Positions 43,468 through 52,287 of a stretch of DNA of 64,000 nt are shown piece by piece (positions within the stretch are counted from its first letter, which is position 1; every line of letters starts with the position of its first letter). Under the pieces are notes generated by a model. It was not told where the DNA came from, did not search any database, and was given only the letters and a program-made list of their open reading frames with translations. The translations under genes and the position numbers were made by a program. The stretch spans positions 1,580,001-1,644,000 of the forward strand of contig NC_011761.1 in the NCBI RefSeq assembly GCF_000021485.1. Direction: 5' to 3'. Source of the stretch: Acidithiobacillus ferrooxidans ATCC 23270. Its GTDB lineage: Bacteria; Pseudomonadota; Gammaproteobacteria; Acidithiobacillales; Acidithiobacillaceae.

Positions 43468-44319
43468 ATGGAGAAAAAATCCATCGCGTTGGCCGTAGGC
43501 CTTTTTATTATCGGAGGCCTCACCGGCGCCGTCGTGGAACGTTTTGCAGTAATGCCCGGCACAGGATCGGGAGTCAGTCTCGGCACAGCGGCAAGCTTGC
43601 TGGAATCCGTGACCCATGGGGAAGCCAAGGCCGAGAAGGTGTTTCCCGGTCCCGGCGGATTGACCGGAATCGAGGTGACTCTGCAGGGCCATCCGACGGT
43701 CGCCTTCGCCACCGCGGATGGCCGATACCTGGTTGCCGGCCCCGTCCTGAACAAGCAGGGTGAGGATGAAGCGCACACGGCGATGGTGAAGCTTGGCCTG
43801 ATTCCCAAACCGGCGAGCGCAGGGGCTTTGGCGGCGAAGGCGGCTGGTGCCGATAGCTTTGTGCTGGGTACAGGCGGACCGGAAATCACTGCTTTCGTCG
43901 ATCCAAACTGCATTTTCTGCCACAAGTTTTATGAAGAGGCCAAACCGCTGATCGAGGCCGGCAAGCTCAGAGTACGTTATGTGGTGGTGGCTTTTCTCAA
44001 GCCGAGCAGCATGCCGAAGGCCGCAGCCATTCTTGGTGCCGCAGACCCCGCTGCCGCCATGGCGAAGAACGAAAAGGGCTTTGATGCGGTGACGGAAGAG
44101 GGGGGGATTGCACCGGCGCAAAATCCCGCCGCCGCCACCCTCAGTGCGGTAGAAAACAATACCAGGCTATTGGGTGAAAGCGGTGAAATGGCTACCCCCA
44201 CCCTGATTTACTGTAATTCAAAGGGTGAGCCGACCTTGGTACATGGCCTGGGCAAAGAGAGCTTCATGGATTTTGCTGCGCATATCGGTAATCTGCAAAA
44301 TGGAGCGTGCCGGAAGTGA
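43468..44319 (+). CDS. dsbG: DsbG/DsbC-like thiol:disulfide interchange protein, membrane-anchored
   Basis: 283 aa. The N-terminal hydrophobic segment (SIALAVGLFIIGGLTGAVVE) may be an uncleaved anchor or signal. Then comes a cystatin-like dimerisation part and a thioredoxin fold with active site DPNCIFCHKFYEE (Cys148, Cys151). DsbG has CPYC and DsbC CGYC, so CIFC is unusual, but the surrounding residues and the cis-Pro region (MATPTLIYCNSKGEP) fit. It would act in the periplasm as isomerase or sulfenic-acid reductase. pepN begins within its stop codon. Confidence 0.85.
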   Translation: MEKKSIALAVGLFIIGGLTGAVVERFAVMPGTGSGVSLGTAASLLESVTHGEAKAEKVFPGPGGLTGIEVTLQGHPTVAFATADGRYLVAGPVLNKQGEDEAHTAMVKLGLIPKPASAGALAAKAAGADSFVLGTGGPEITAFVDPNCIFCHKFYEEAKPLIEAGKLRVRYVVVAFLKPSSMPKAAAILGAADPAAAMAKNEKGFDAVTEEGGIAPAQNPAAATLSAVENNTRLLGESGEMATPTLIYCNSKGEPTLVHGLGKESFMDFAAHIGNLQNGACRK

Positions 44320-46943
44320 ATATCTCGGGATCGAAAGCGACGGTAATCCGGCGTGGAGACTACCAGGCTCCCAGCTATCAAGTCTCCGAAATCGCCTTGG
44401 ATGTGCGCCTGGATCCAGACAATACCGAAGTACACACCCGCCTTCAGTTGCATCGCATCGCACCGGAGCCGGTCGCGGAACTGCATCTGGATGGCGAGTC
44501 TCTGGAACTGTTGGGTCTCCAGCGGGATGGCCAGGCGCTGGCAGAAAGCGCATATCGGCTGACCGAGGGTGGTTTGCTCTTGCTGAATCCTCCGGAAGCC
44601 TTCATTCTGGAAAGCAGGGTACGTATCCATCCTCGGGCCAACACCGCGCTTTCCGGTCTCTATCATGCGGGCGGGCAGTTTCTGACCCAATGTGAAGCGG
44701 AGGGATTCCGGCGTATCACCTATTACCTGGATCGCCCCGACTGCCTCGCCCGCTTCACGGTGACCCTGCACGCCCCGCAGGACAGTTGCCCGGTATTGCT
44801 CGCCAATGGCAACTGTATGGCCACGGGTGTTGAAGAGGGTGGCTGGCACTGGGCCCGCTGGGAAGACCCCTATCCCAAGCCGGCCTACCTCTTCGCCATG
44901 GTGGCCGGGGATCTGGCGGTAGTCCGCGACCGGTATCGCACTGCTTCCGGCCGGGAAGTAGCCCTGGAAATCTATGTGGCCGAACGCGATACCGGTGCCT
45001 GCGCCCAGGCCATGGACAGCCTCAAACACGCCATGCGCTGGGACGAAGAGGTCTACGGCCGGGAATACGATCTAAACCGCTATATGATCGTCGCTACCGA
45101 CAGCTTCAATATGGGCGCGATGGAGAATAAAGGCCTCAATATTTTTAATGCCAAGTATGTGCTCGCTAGCCCGGAAACAGCTACGGACAGCGACTATCAG
45201 GGTATCGAGTCGGTTATCGCCCACGAATATTTCCACAACTGGACCGGCAATCGGGTGACCTTGCGCGACTGGTTTCAGCTCAGTCTCAAAGAAGGCCTGA
45301 CGGTGTTTCGCGATCAGGAATTCAGTGCCGATCAAAATTCCCGCGGTGTCCAGCGCATCGGCGATGTACGCCGCCTGCGTGCCGCCCAGTTCCCGGAAGA
45401 CGCTGGTCCGCTCGCCCACCCGGTGCGGCCCGATGCCTATTCCGAGATCAACAATTTCTACACCGCCACGGTTTATGAAAAAGGCGCCGAATTGGTGCGA
45501 ATGATGCACACCCTGCTTGGCAATGTGCCATTTCGGAAGGGTATGGATCTGTATTTCGAGCGTCACGACGGCCATGCGGTAACCATAGAGGACTTTATTG
45601 CCGCCATGGAAGACGCCAACCAGCGTGACCTCTCCGGATTTCGGCGCTGGTATGGCCAGGCGGGGACGCCCGTGGTACGGGCTACAGGCAGCTACGATCC
45701 TGCCCGGCACAGCTATACCCTTACCCTGCATCAGGAAACCCCGGCAACCCCCGGTCAACCCGTGAAAGAGGCGGTGCCGATCCCGGTTCGTATGGCGTTG
45801 CTCAACACCCAAGGGCAACGTGTGCCTCTGGAGGTTGTCGGGGGTGCCTCCGAAACGGTATTGTTGCTGGAGCAGTCGGAGCAATCCTGGAACTTTGCGA
45901 ACTTGCCGGGTCCGGTGATTCCTTCCCTTCTGCGCGGCTTCTCCGCCCCGGTGCGGCTGCAGGACTCTCTGGATGACGACGCCCATGGTTTTCTGGCACG
46001 CCACGATGATGATCCCTTCAATCGCTGGGAAAGCATGCAGGACCTTGCTGTAAAAGCCTTGCTCGCCGCTGTGGCGGATTCATCGGTCGCACCATTGCCC
46101 ATCACATTACGGAACGCCGTCGCAGCGACGCTGGCGGACCGTCAGGTGGACCCCGCCTTTTGTGCCGAACTGTTGACGCTCCCCGGCGAGGATTATATTG
46201 GTGAACAGATGCCTGTAGTCGCCGTCGAGGCCATCCACCGGGCCCGGGACGGGATGATGCGTGCCATCGGCAGACATTTCGCAAAGGAATGGACCGGTCT
46301 GTATCACGATCTTGCTGCCGCCTATCAGCGCGACGGTCTGTCCATCGGTCGCCGGCGCCTGCGCAACCTGGCTCTGGCTTATCTCATCGCCGGTGAGGGC
46401 AACAGCCGCGAAGGAGCGATCCTGCACGCCCGTCAGCAATATATACAGGCCGATAACATGACGGACCGACTGGCAGCTTTCCAGTTGCTGGCGCAACACC
46501 GGCATCATGATGCCGAAGACGTCATCCTCGACTTTTACCAAAGGTGGCACGAATACCCGCTGGTGATCGACAAATGGTTTGCCATACAGGCGGCTGCGCC
46601 CTACCCGAAAACCTTGCGGCAGGTGGAACATCTGCTGGTGCATCCCGCCTTCGACTGGCGGGTGCCCAATCGGGTGCGTGCGGTACTCGGTGCGTTTGCC
46701 GCCAATCCCACGGTTTTCCATGCGGCGGATGGCTCCGGTTATACGTTCTTTGCCGAGCAGATCCGCCGTCTGGATGACATCAATCCGCAGACGGCGGCGC
46801 GCCTGGCGACACCCCTCAGTCGTTGGCAGCGTTACGATGCCCCGCGTCAGCAGGCGATGGTGACGGCCTTGAAAATATTGGCTGGTAAGCCTGGGCTTTC
46901 CCGCGATCTGGCAGAAGTCATACAGCGTTCCCATCCAGAGTAG
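44316..46943 (+). CDS. pepN: aminopeptidase N (M1 family)
   Basis: 875 aa from a GTG at 44316 that overlaps the dsbG stop (GTGA); this start has GGAG at good distance, unlike the GTG at 44307. Substrate motif GAMEN is in NMGAMENKGLNIFNAKY, and the zinc site HEYFHNWTGNRVTLRDWFQL contains HExxH, with the third Glu ligand in SLKEGLTVFRDQEFS. The length matches bacterial PepN (about 870-880 aa). It is a cytoplasmic zinc exopeptidase for protein turnover. Coupling to a periplasmic Dsb gene is probably positional. Confidence 0.95.
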   Translation: MNISGSKATVIRRGDYQAPSYQVSEIALDVRLDPDNTEVHTRLQLHRIAPEPVAELHLDGESLELLGLQRDGQALAESAYRLTEGGLLLLNPPEAFILESRVRIHPRANTALSGLYHAGGQFLTQCEAEGFRRITYYLDRPDCLARFTVTLHAPQDSCPVLLANGNCMATGVEEGGWHWARWEDPYPKPAYLFAMVAGDLAVVRDRYRTASGREVALEIYVAERDTGACAQAMDSLKHAMRWDEEVYGREYDLNRYMIVATDSFNMGAMENKGLNIFNAKYVLASPETATDSDYQGIESVIAHEYFHNWTGNRVTLRDWFQLSLKEGLTVFRDQEFSADQNSRGVQRIGDVRRLRAAQFPEDAGPLAHPVRPDAYSEINNFYTATVYEKGAELVRMMHTLLGNVPFRKGMDLYFERHDGHAVTIEDFIAAMEDANQRDLSGFRRWYGQAGTPVVRATGSYDPARHSYTLTLHQETPATPGQPVKEAVPIPVRMALLNTQGQRVPLEVVGGASETVLLLEQSEQSWNFANLPGPVIPSLLRGFSAPVRLQDSLDDDAHGFLARHDDDPFNRWESMQDLAVKALLAAVADSSVAPLPITLRNAVAATLADRQVDPAFCAELLTLPGEDYIGEQMPVVAVEAIHRARDGMMRAIGRHFAKEWTGLYHDLAAAYQRDGLSIGRRRLRNLALAYLIAGEGNSREGAILHARQQYIQADNMTDRLAAFQLLAQHRHHDAEDVILDFYQRWHEYPLVIDKWFAIQAAAPYPKTLRQVEHLLVHPAFDWRVPNRVRAVLGAFAANPTVFHAADGSGYTFFAEQIRRLDDINPQTAARLATPLSRWQRYDAPRQQAMVTALKILAGKPGLSRDLAEVIQRSHPE

Positions 46944-46984
46944 ACATCGGCATCATGCAAAGAGACTGAAGGGATGTCGACGCA

Positions 46985-48454
46985 TCAGTTCCACGGACGG
47001 GGGATGCTCTCCAGCCGTTTCCAGTGCCGGGAGAATTTTTTGTGTTGCCGGACCTCCCGGGCATGGAGATAGCCCATCAGCATCCCCGCATTGAAGGCGA
47101 GCCCGTGCCTGCGGCTGGTAGCCAGTCCTGCAAGATGCTGCCCTGCCATATCTGCGTCATGCATTGCGCCGGAGATTTTTTGCAGGGCGGAGAGGGTCTT
47201 GATCAGCGCCTTGCTGTCTTTGCTGGGCCACATATCTCCTAGTGCGAGAATTACATAGCGCCAATTCTTGATGCGAATGCGCAGGGCATGAAGCTCGGCG
47301 GGGGTTTGGGCCGCAGCACCCGCCGCCGTCAATTTGCGGTCCTGACGCCGCAAATGCATTTCCGCGTAGTGCTGGAGGTCTTCGTCACTGTGCAATGCGG
47401 CACGCAGCAGCAGCGCCCAGATCTGCAGTATCGTAGCGGCGAGGTGACCCAGTCCGGCAGGGGTGGTTTCGGCCTGCGCGCTCAACCAGGTGTACAGGGG
47501 CGCGACCTCTGTGCCTGTCCCGGCAGCCAAAGTCGCCCAGTATTCGGCCAGCACTTCATGATCGCGCCGTATACTTTGCTGATGAAACCAGTCCGCCAAT
47601 TCCTGACGGACACCCTCCAGACGCTTGTCGGTATCCAGCGCCCGGCAGAATCGCAGCACTGCGCGCAGGCTGCGGACAGCTTTGCGCAACTGATGAAAGG
47701 TCTCCGGGCTGTTACCGGCCGCATGCTGCCTGGCGGCGGTGAGGGCCTGCTGACATTGTGCGATCAACAGGCGGCTAAGTGCCTTCCCGGCATTTTCGTG
47801 TCGGCGCAGCGGTGGTGTTTTGTCCCCCAGCGCAACGGCATCGGCTGGTATCAGTCCGGCCAGACGCAACCCCCGGAACATCTTGCTCTCCCCATCAGGC
47901 AGCAACGGCAGATGGGCGCATAGCTCCGCGCCCATCTCCAATATCGCAGCAGGCTCCCCGGTCGCCAACTCCAGCTCGATTTCGAGAATCGGTTCGCACA
48001 GGCCGCTGGCAAGGATTTCTCCACGATCCAGGGCGACTACTATCTGACTGCCATCGGCACAATCCACCCGGCTTTCCAGCCGCTCAAAACGGGTTTCGAG
48101 GATGGCCTGCAGAGCCAAATCCAGAAAGGGTGCCAGCAATACCGCGGCGTCCGGGTCGGTAAACACCCGGAGGTCCGCTGCGGAGGAGGAAACGGTGACA
48201 TTCCATTCGGGGCGCTGATGCAATCCGCCCACGGACTGTCCATCGGCCTTGAGGGTGGCGACCCACTCCTTACCTTCTCGACGCACCCGATACGCGAGCT
48301 TCGCGCGCCGCAAGGCGCCGTCCCGGCTGTCATAATAGACCGCATGCAGTTTCAGGGTAGGGGCTTTCCCCAGTGCGAGCAGAGGGAATTTGCAAATCCT
48401 TTCCCAGGTGACAGGGGATGGGTCCAGTATTTGCAGTTTAAGCTCCTGTTCCAT
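46985..48454 (-). CDS. CYTH-CHAD domain protein (inorganic triphosphatase / polyphosphate-binding)
   Basis: 489 aa. The N-terminal CYTH domain (residues 1-200) starts with the ExExK motif (MEQELKLQ) and has the tunnel residues in LAYRVRREGKEWVATLKAD and EPILEIELELATGEP. The CHAD domain (about 220-489) is rich in conserved His/Arg/Lys (FHQLRKAVRSLRAVLRFCRA, HALRIRIKNWRYVIL), matching its phosphate-binding surface. CYTH enzymes hydrolyse triphosphate; CHAD proteins associate with polyphosphate granules. It overlaps the parA-like gene by 17 bp and ends the folD-ppk1-parA operon, so a polyphosphate role is well supported. Confidence 0.9.
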   Translation of the reverse strand: MEQELKLQILDPSPVTWERICKFPLLALGKAPTLKLHAVYYDSRDGALRRAKLAYRVRREGKEWVATLKADGQSVGGLHQRPEWNVTVSSSAADLRVFTDPDAAVLLAPFLDLALQAILETRFERLESRVDCADGSQIVVALDRGEILASGLCEPILEIELELATGEPAAILEMGAELCAHLPLLPDGESKMFRGLRLAGLIPADAVALGDKTPPLRRHENAGKALSRLLIAQCQQALTAARQHAAGNSPETFHQLRKAVRSLRAVLRFCRALDTDKRLEGVRQELADWFHQQSIRRDHEVLAEYWATLAAGTGTEVAPLYTWLSAQAETTPAGLGHLAATILQIWALLLRAALHSDEDLQHYAEMHLRRQDRKLTAAGAAAQTPAELHALRIRIKNWRYVILALGDMWPSKDSKALIKTLSALQKISGAMHDADMAGQHLAGLATSRRHGLAFNAGMLMGYLHAREVRQHKKFSRHWKRLESIPRPWN

Positions 48455-49076
48455 ATTTCCCTTCCATCACGAAACGCAGAATCTGCGCCCATTGCGGCAG
48501 ATCGGCCCGGGTTTCGGCGGCGCGTAGGTCTGCCACTCCCGCACCCAGTTGCGCCGCCCTCACATAAAGTTCGCTGTCGCGCAGGGTGGCCACTACCGGC
48601 AATTGCAAATCCGCAAGAAAGGTCTGCAAATGCTGTCCGCCCTTGGTACGCGCATTCACCCGGTTGGCAATCACGCCCATGCGCACCTTTCCCTTACGAA
48701 AGCGTTTTATTTCCTTCAGTTGTTCCAGGAAGACGCGGCTGGCGTCCATATCGAAGGAAGATGGTCCGATGGGCACCAGCAACGCTTCCACCTCCCCCAG
48801 CATGTCTTCCAGACGCCCTTTCTTGAGACCGGCAGGGGCGTCAAAGACCACGAAATCCGTGGGTGGATAATCGCGGAAATCCCGGTCGGCATCGGTAATG
48901 ACGGACAGCTTGGGGAGGTGTTCCGATCGTCGCCCGGCCCAGGTGCTGGACGAGCGCTGTGGGTCCAGGTCGGCGAGGAGCACCGAACCGCGCAGTGCCA
49001 GCAGGCTGGCGAGATTGGTGGCGACGGTTGTTTTTCCGGCACCTCCTTTACTGTTGAGCACCAGCACCCGGATCAC
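48438..49076 (-). CDS. ParA/MinD-family ATPase
   Basis: 212 aa from a GTG at 49076 (GAGAGG upstream). Deviant Walker A KGGAGKTT at residues 10-17, Walker A' LLADLDPQRSSSTWAGRR near 34, and Walker B FVVFDAPAGLKKGR near 75. It lacks a DNA-binding N-terminus, so it is an orphan, small ParA of the type that positions cargo on the nucleoid (McdA, ParC, PpfA). No ParB is nearby; between ppk1 and a CHAD gene its cargo could be polyphosphate granules. ppk1 ends 12 bp upstream. Confidence 0.88.
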   Translation of the reverse strand: MIRVLVLNSKGGAGKTTVATNLASLLALRGSVLLADLDPQRSSSTWAGRRSEHLPKLSVITDADRDFRDYPPTDFVVFDAPAGLKKGRLEDMLGEVEALLVPIGPSSFDMDASRVFLEQLKEIKRFRKGKVRMGVIANRVNARTKGGQHLQTFLADLQLPVVATLRDSELYVRAAQLGAGVADLRAAETRADLPQWAQILRFVMEGKYGTGA

Positions 49077-49088
49077 TGCTCGCGCCTC

Positions 49089-51194
49089 TCACCCATAATG
49101 ACTGCTCCTGTTGTAGTGTTCCAGCAGACGGTCCTGTGCGGATTTGCAGTTGGCATCCAGGGGGTTGCGTAAAAATTCATAATCACCATCCGCACGCATC
49201 GCCCAAGCGTTACAGTCGTCTTCCAAGTATAGCTGAAGGGTTTCCGTGAGTATGCGGGCGCGCAAGTCGGGGTCGGTAATGGGTACTGCGACTTCCAGAC
49301 GGCGGAAAAGATTGCGTCCCATCCAGTCGGCGCTCGATATCCAGAGACGGGGATGCCCGTTGTTTCCGAAGTAATAGACGCGACTGTGTTCGAGGAAACG
49401 GCCGACAATGGAACGTACCCGGATATGATCGGAGACACCTGGGATGCCGGGGCGCAGGGCACAGGCGCCGCGCACCACCAGGTCGATTTCCACCCCGGCC
49501 TGGGAGGCCCGGTACAGGGCGCGAATCAGATCGGGTTCGACCAGCGCGTTCACCCGCACGATGATGCGACCTTTGCTTCCGTGACGGATCTCCGTATCGA
49601 TGGCTTCCTGTATGCCCTGGAACATCGTAAAGGGACTCTGCAGCAGACAGCGCAATTGTGGTGCCTTGCCCATGCCAGTGATATGCATGAACAGGTCATT
49701 CATGTCCGCCGTGATGTCGGGATTTGCCGTGAGCAGGCTGAGATCAGTGTAAATCCGCGCATTGCGGGGATGATAATTGCCCGTACCCAAGTGCCCGTAG
49801 AGGCGGATCCCGTCCTCCTCCCGGCGCAGGATGAGAATCATCTTGGCATGCACCTTGTGATTGACCACGCCGTATACCACCTGCACACCCACTTCTTCCA
49901 GACGCTCGGCCATCCGGATGTTATTGGCTTCGTCAAAGCGGGCCTTGAGTTCGACCACTGCCGTGACCTGTTTCCCGGCCATGGCCGCTTCTATCAACGC
50001 GTCGATGACCGGGGAGTCGGGGGTGGTACGGTACAGCGTCTGCTTGATGCCGATGACTTTTGGATCGCTGACCGCCTGGCGGAGGAAATCCAGAACCGGG
50101 TTGAAGCTCTGGTATGGGTGATGGAGCAGGATGGGCGCCTCCCGTAGATGCGCGAATATGTTCTCGGGGTGTGAACAAACCGCTGGCAGCCCCGGTATGA
50201 AGGGCGGATAAAGCAAGTCGGGGCGGGGGACCATTTCGATGATGGCCGCCAACCGTGACAGATTCACGGGACCCTGCAATGAATACAGGTTGCTCTCGCT
50301 CAGTTCAAAATGTTTCAGAAGATATTCCACCACTTCCCGCGGACAATTGTTAGCGACCTCCAGCCGTACCGCCTCGCCAAAGGGGCGTAGCGGTAATTCA
50401 TCGGCCAGCGCGTCGAGGAGATTGTCCACCTCTTCCTCATCCACAAAGAGTTCACTGTTGCGCGTCACCCGAAACTGATAAAAACCCTGGATGGTCAGAC
50501 CCGGAAAGAGCGCCTGCACATGTTCGTGGATGACGGAGGAGAGAAACACGAAATCATTCGGACCCGCCAGATGTTGCGGAATCCAGATGATGCGGGGGAG
50601 AATGCGTGGCGCCTGTACGATGGCGATGGGGCTGTGTCGCCCGTAAGCATCCTGGCCTTCCAGAACGATAGCGAAATTCAGCCCTTTGTTCTGTACCTTG
50701 GGAAAGGGGTGGGCGGGGTCGAGGCTCAGGGGAGTGAGCAGAGGCAGCACCTCCGTCTGGAAATAATTGCTGATCCAACGTTTCTGCGCTGCCCGCCATT
50801 CGCGGCGGCGCAACAAGCGAATACCTTCCTTAGCCAGAGCGGGCAGCAGGCGCTGATTCAGGCATCGGTATTGTTCGGAAATGATTTCATGGGCCTTTTT
50901 CGCTACTGCCTCGATTTCGCGTTGGGGCCCAAGCATGTCCGGTCCCAAGGGGCCGGCGCCGAATTTAAGCCGCTGCAACAGTCCGGCCATGCGCACTTCA
51001 AAAAATTCGTCCAGATTGCTGGAAACGATGGTCAGGTAGCGTAAACGTTCCAGCAGCGGTACGCGCTGGTCGTCAGCCAGGGCCAGTACCCGCTGGTTGA
51101 AGGCGAGGATGCTGAGGTCTCGGTTGAAGTACAGCTCAGGGCTGTCGAGAGGCGGCGCGGAACGGGCTTTTTCCGGCGCAGGCACCTCAGACAT
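49089..51194 (-). CDS. ppk1: polyphosphate kinase 1
   Basis: 701 aa, complete: N-domain [20 protein letters not shown], helical domain [20 protein letters not shown], and the two phospholipase D-like C domains with the autophosphorylated His in [20 protein letters not shown] and the second His in [18 protein letters not shown]. It reversibly moves ATP gamma-phosphate to polyphosphate. It overlaps folD by 8 bp and precedes parA and CYTH-CHAD. In acidophiles polyphosphate also takes part in metal tolerance. Confidence 0.96.
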   Translation of the reverse strand: MSEVPAPEKARSAPPLDSPELYFNRDLSILAFNQRVLALADDQRVPLLERLRYLTIVSSNLDEFFEVRMAGLLQRLKFGAGPLGPDMLGPQREIEAVAKKAHEIISEQYRCLNQRLLPALAKEGIRLLRRREWRAAQKRWISNYFQTEVLPLLTPLSLDPAHPFPKVQNKGLNFAIVLEGQDAYGRHSPIAIVQAPRILPRIIWIPQHLAGPNDFVFLSSVIHEHVQALFPGLTIQGFYQFRVTRNSELFVDEEEVDNLLDALADELPLRPFGEAVRLEVANNCPREVVEYLLKHFELSESNLYSLQGPVNLSRLAAIIEMVPRPDLLYPPFIPGLPAVCSHPENIFAHLREAPILLHHPYQSFNPVLDFLRQAVSDPKVIGIKQTLYRTTPDSPVIDALIEAAMAGKQVTAVVELKARFDEANNIRMAERLEEVGVQVVYGVVNHKVHAKMILILRREEDGIRLYGHLGTGNYHPRNARIYTDLSLLTANPDITADMNDLFMHITGMGKAPQLRCLLQSPFTMFQGIQEAIDTEIRHGSKGRIIVRVNALVEPDLIRALYRASQAGVEIDLVVRGACALRPGIPGVSDHIRVRSIVGRFLEHSRVYYFGNNGHPRLWISSADWMGRNLFRRLEVAVPITDPDLRARILTETLQLYLEDDCNAWAMRADGDYEFLRNPLDANCKSAQDRLLEHYNRSSHYG

Positions 51195-52053
51195 GCGGTG
51201 CCCCCATGCGGTGCTCCGCGGCGATCAGGGTGTTCTGCAGAAGGGTAGCCACAGTCATGGGTCCGACCCCGCCGGGGACCGGGGTGATCCACGCCGCACG
51301 CTGCTCTGCGCCGGCAAAGTCCACGTCGCCGGTCACCCGCCCATCCGGAAGACGGTTGATTCCTACATCGATCACCACCGCGCCCTCACGAATCCACGCA
51401 CCAGAGATCAACCCCGGTTTGCCGGCCGCCGCAACCAGCAGTTCGGCGCGCCCTACATGAGCCGCCAGGTCCCGGGTAAAGCGATGACAGACGGTCACCG
51501 TTGCGCCGGCGAGGAGAAGTTCCAATGCCATGGGGCGCCCGACGATATTGGAGGCACCAACGATTACCGCCTCTTTTCCCTTGATATCGATGCCAGATTC
51601 CTGAAGGAGGGTCATGATGCCCGCAGGTGTGCAGGAGCGAAGCAATGGCGCGCGCAAGGCGAGACGGCCAATATTGTAGGGGTGGAAACCATCCACGTCT
51701 TTTTCCACCGCGATGGCTTCGATGATTTCTTCCGGATCAAAATGGGGAGGGAGTGGCAGTTGCACCAGGATGCCGTCGACTGCGTCATTGACATTCAGCT
51801 CCCCAATATGGGCCAGAAGTTGTTGTGGATTAGTGTCTGCTGGCAAATTGGCGGAGAATGAGGCAATTCCCACCGAAGCACAGGTCTCCCGCTTTTTCTG
51901 TACATAAATCCGGGAGGCCGGATCAGCGCCGACCAGTACTACCGCAAGGCCGGGGGAGCGCCCCCATTGGCGGAGAAAGGCATGGCTGCGAAGGGAAATA
52001 TCGGCATGTATTTTTTGCGCGATGGCTTTGCCATCAATGCGTCGTGCAGTCAC
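51187..52053 (-). CDS. folD: bifunctional methylene-THF dehydrogenase / methenyl-THF cyclohydrolase
   Basis: 288 aa. Family patterns: [20 protein letters not shown] with the catalytic Lys/Tyr, [40 protein letters not shown] for NADP, and [16 protein letters not shown] at the end. It interconverts 5,10-methylene- and 10-formyl-THF in the cytoplasm. First gene of the polyphosphate operon; that pairing seems historical rather than functional. Confidence 0.96.
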   Translation of the reverse strand: MTARRIDGKAIAQKIHADISLRSHAFLRQWGRSPGLAVVLVGADPASRIYVQKKRETCASVGIASFSANLPADTNPQQLLAHIGELNVNDAVDGILVQLPLPPHFDPEEIIEAIAVEKDVDGFHPYNIGRLALRAPLLRSCTPAGIMTLLQESGIDIKGKEAVIVGASNIVGRPMALELLLAGATVTVCHRFTRDLAAHVGRAELLVAAAGKPGLISGAWIREGAVVIDVGINRLPDGRVTGDVDFAGAEQRAAWITPVPGGVGPMTVATLLQNTLIAAEHRMGAPHV

Positions 52054-52287
52054 TTGGGCCTCTTTGGCGAGGTCTCGCTACTCAGGAAAAAATGCTCACC
52101 CATGAAAAAGTTACCTGTGTGAAAAGTGGGCGCGTCAACCGGCGAGGTGGCGGCAAAACGGAGCATCCCGGAAAACGAGAGCCATGTTCGCCGGATATTC
52201 TTCGGGCGGCCTCTTCTTTTGTCAAGCTACAACGGGGCACTGAAGGGTACCCCGGCCCATGATGTCCAACAAGATGAAACAGTCGTT

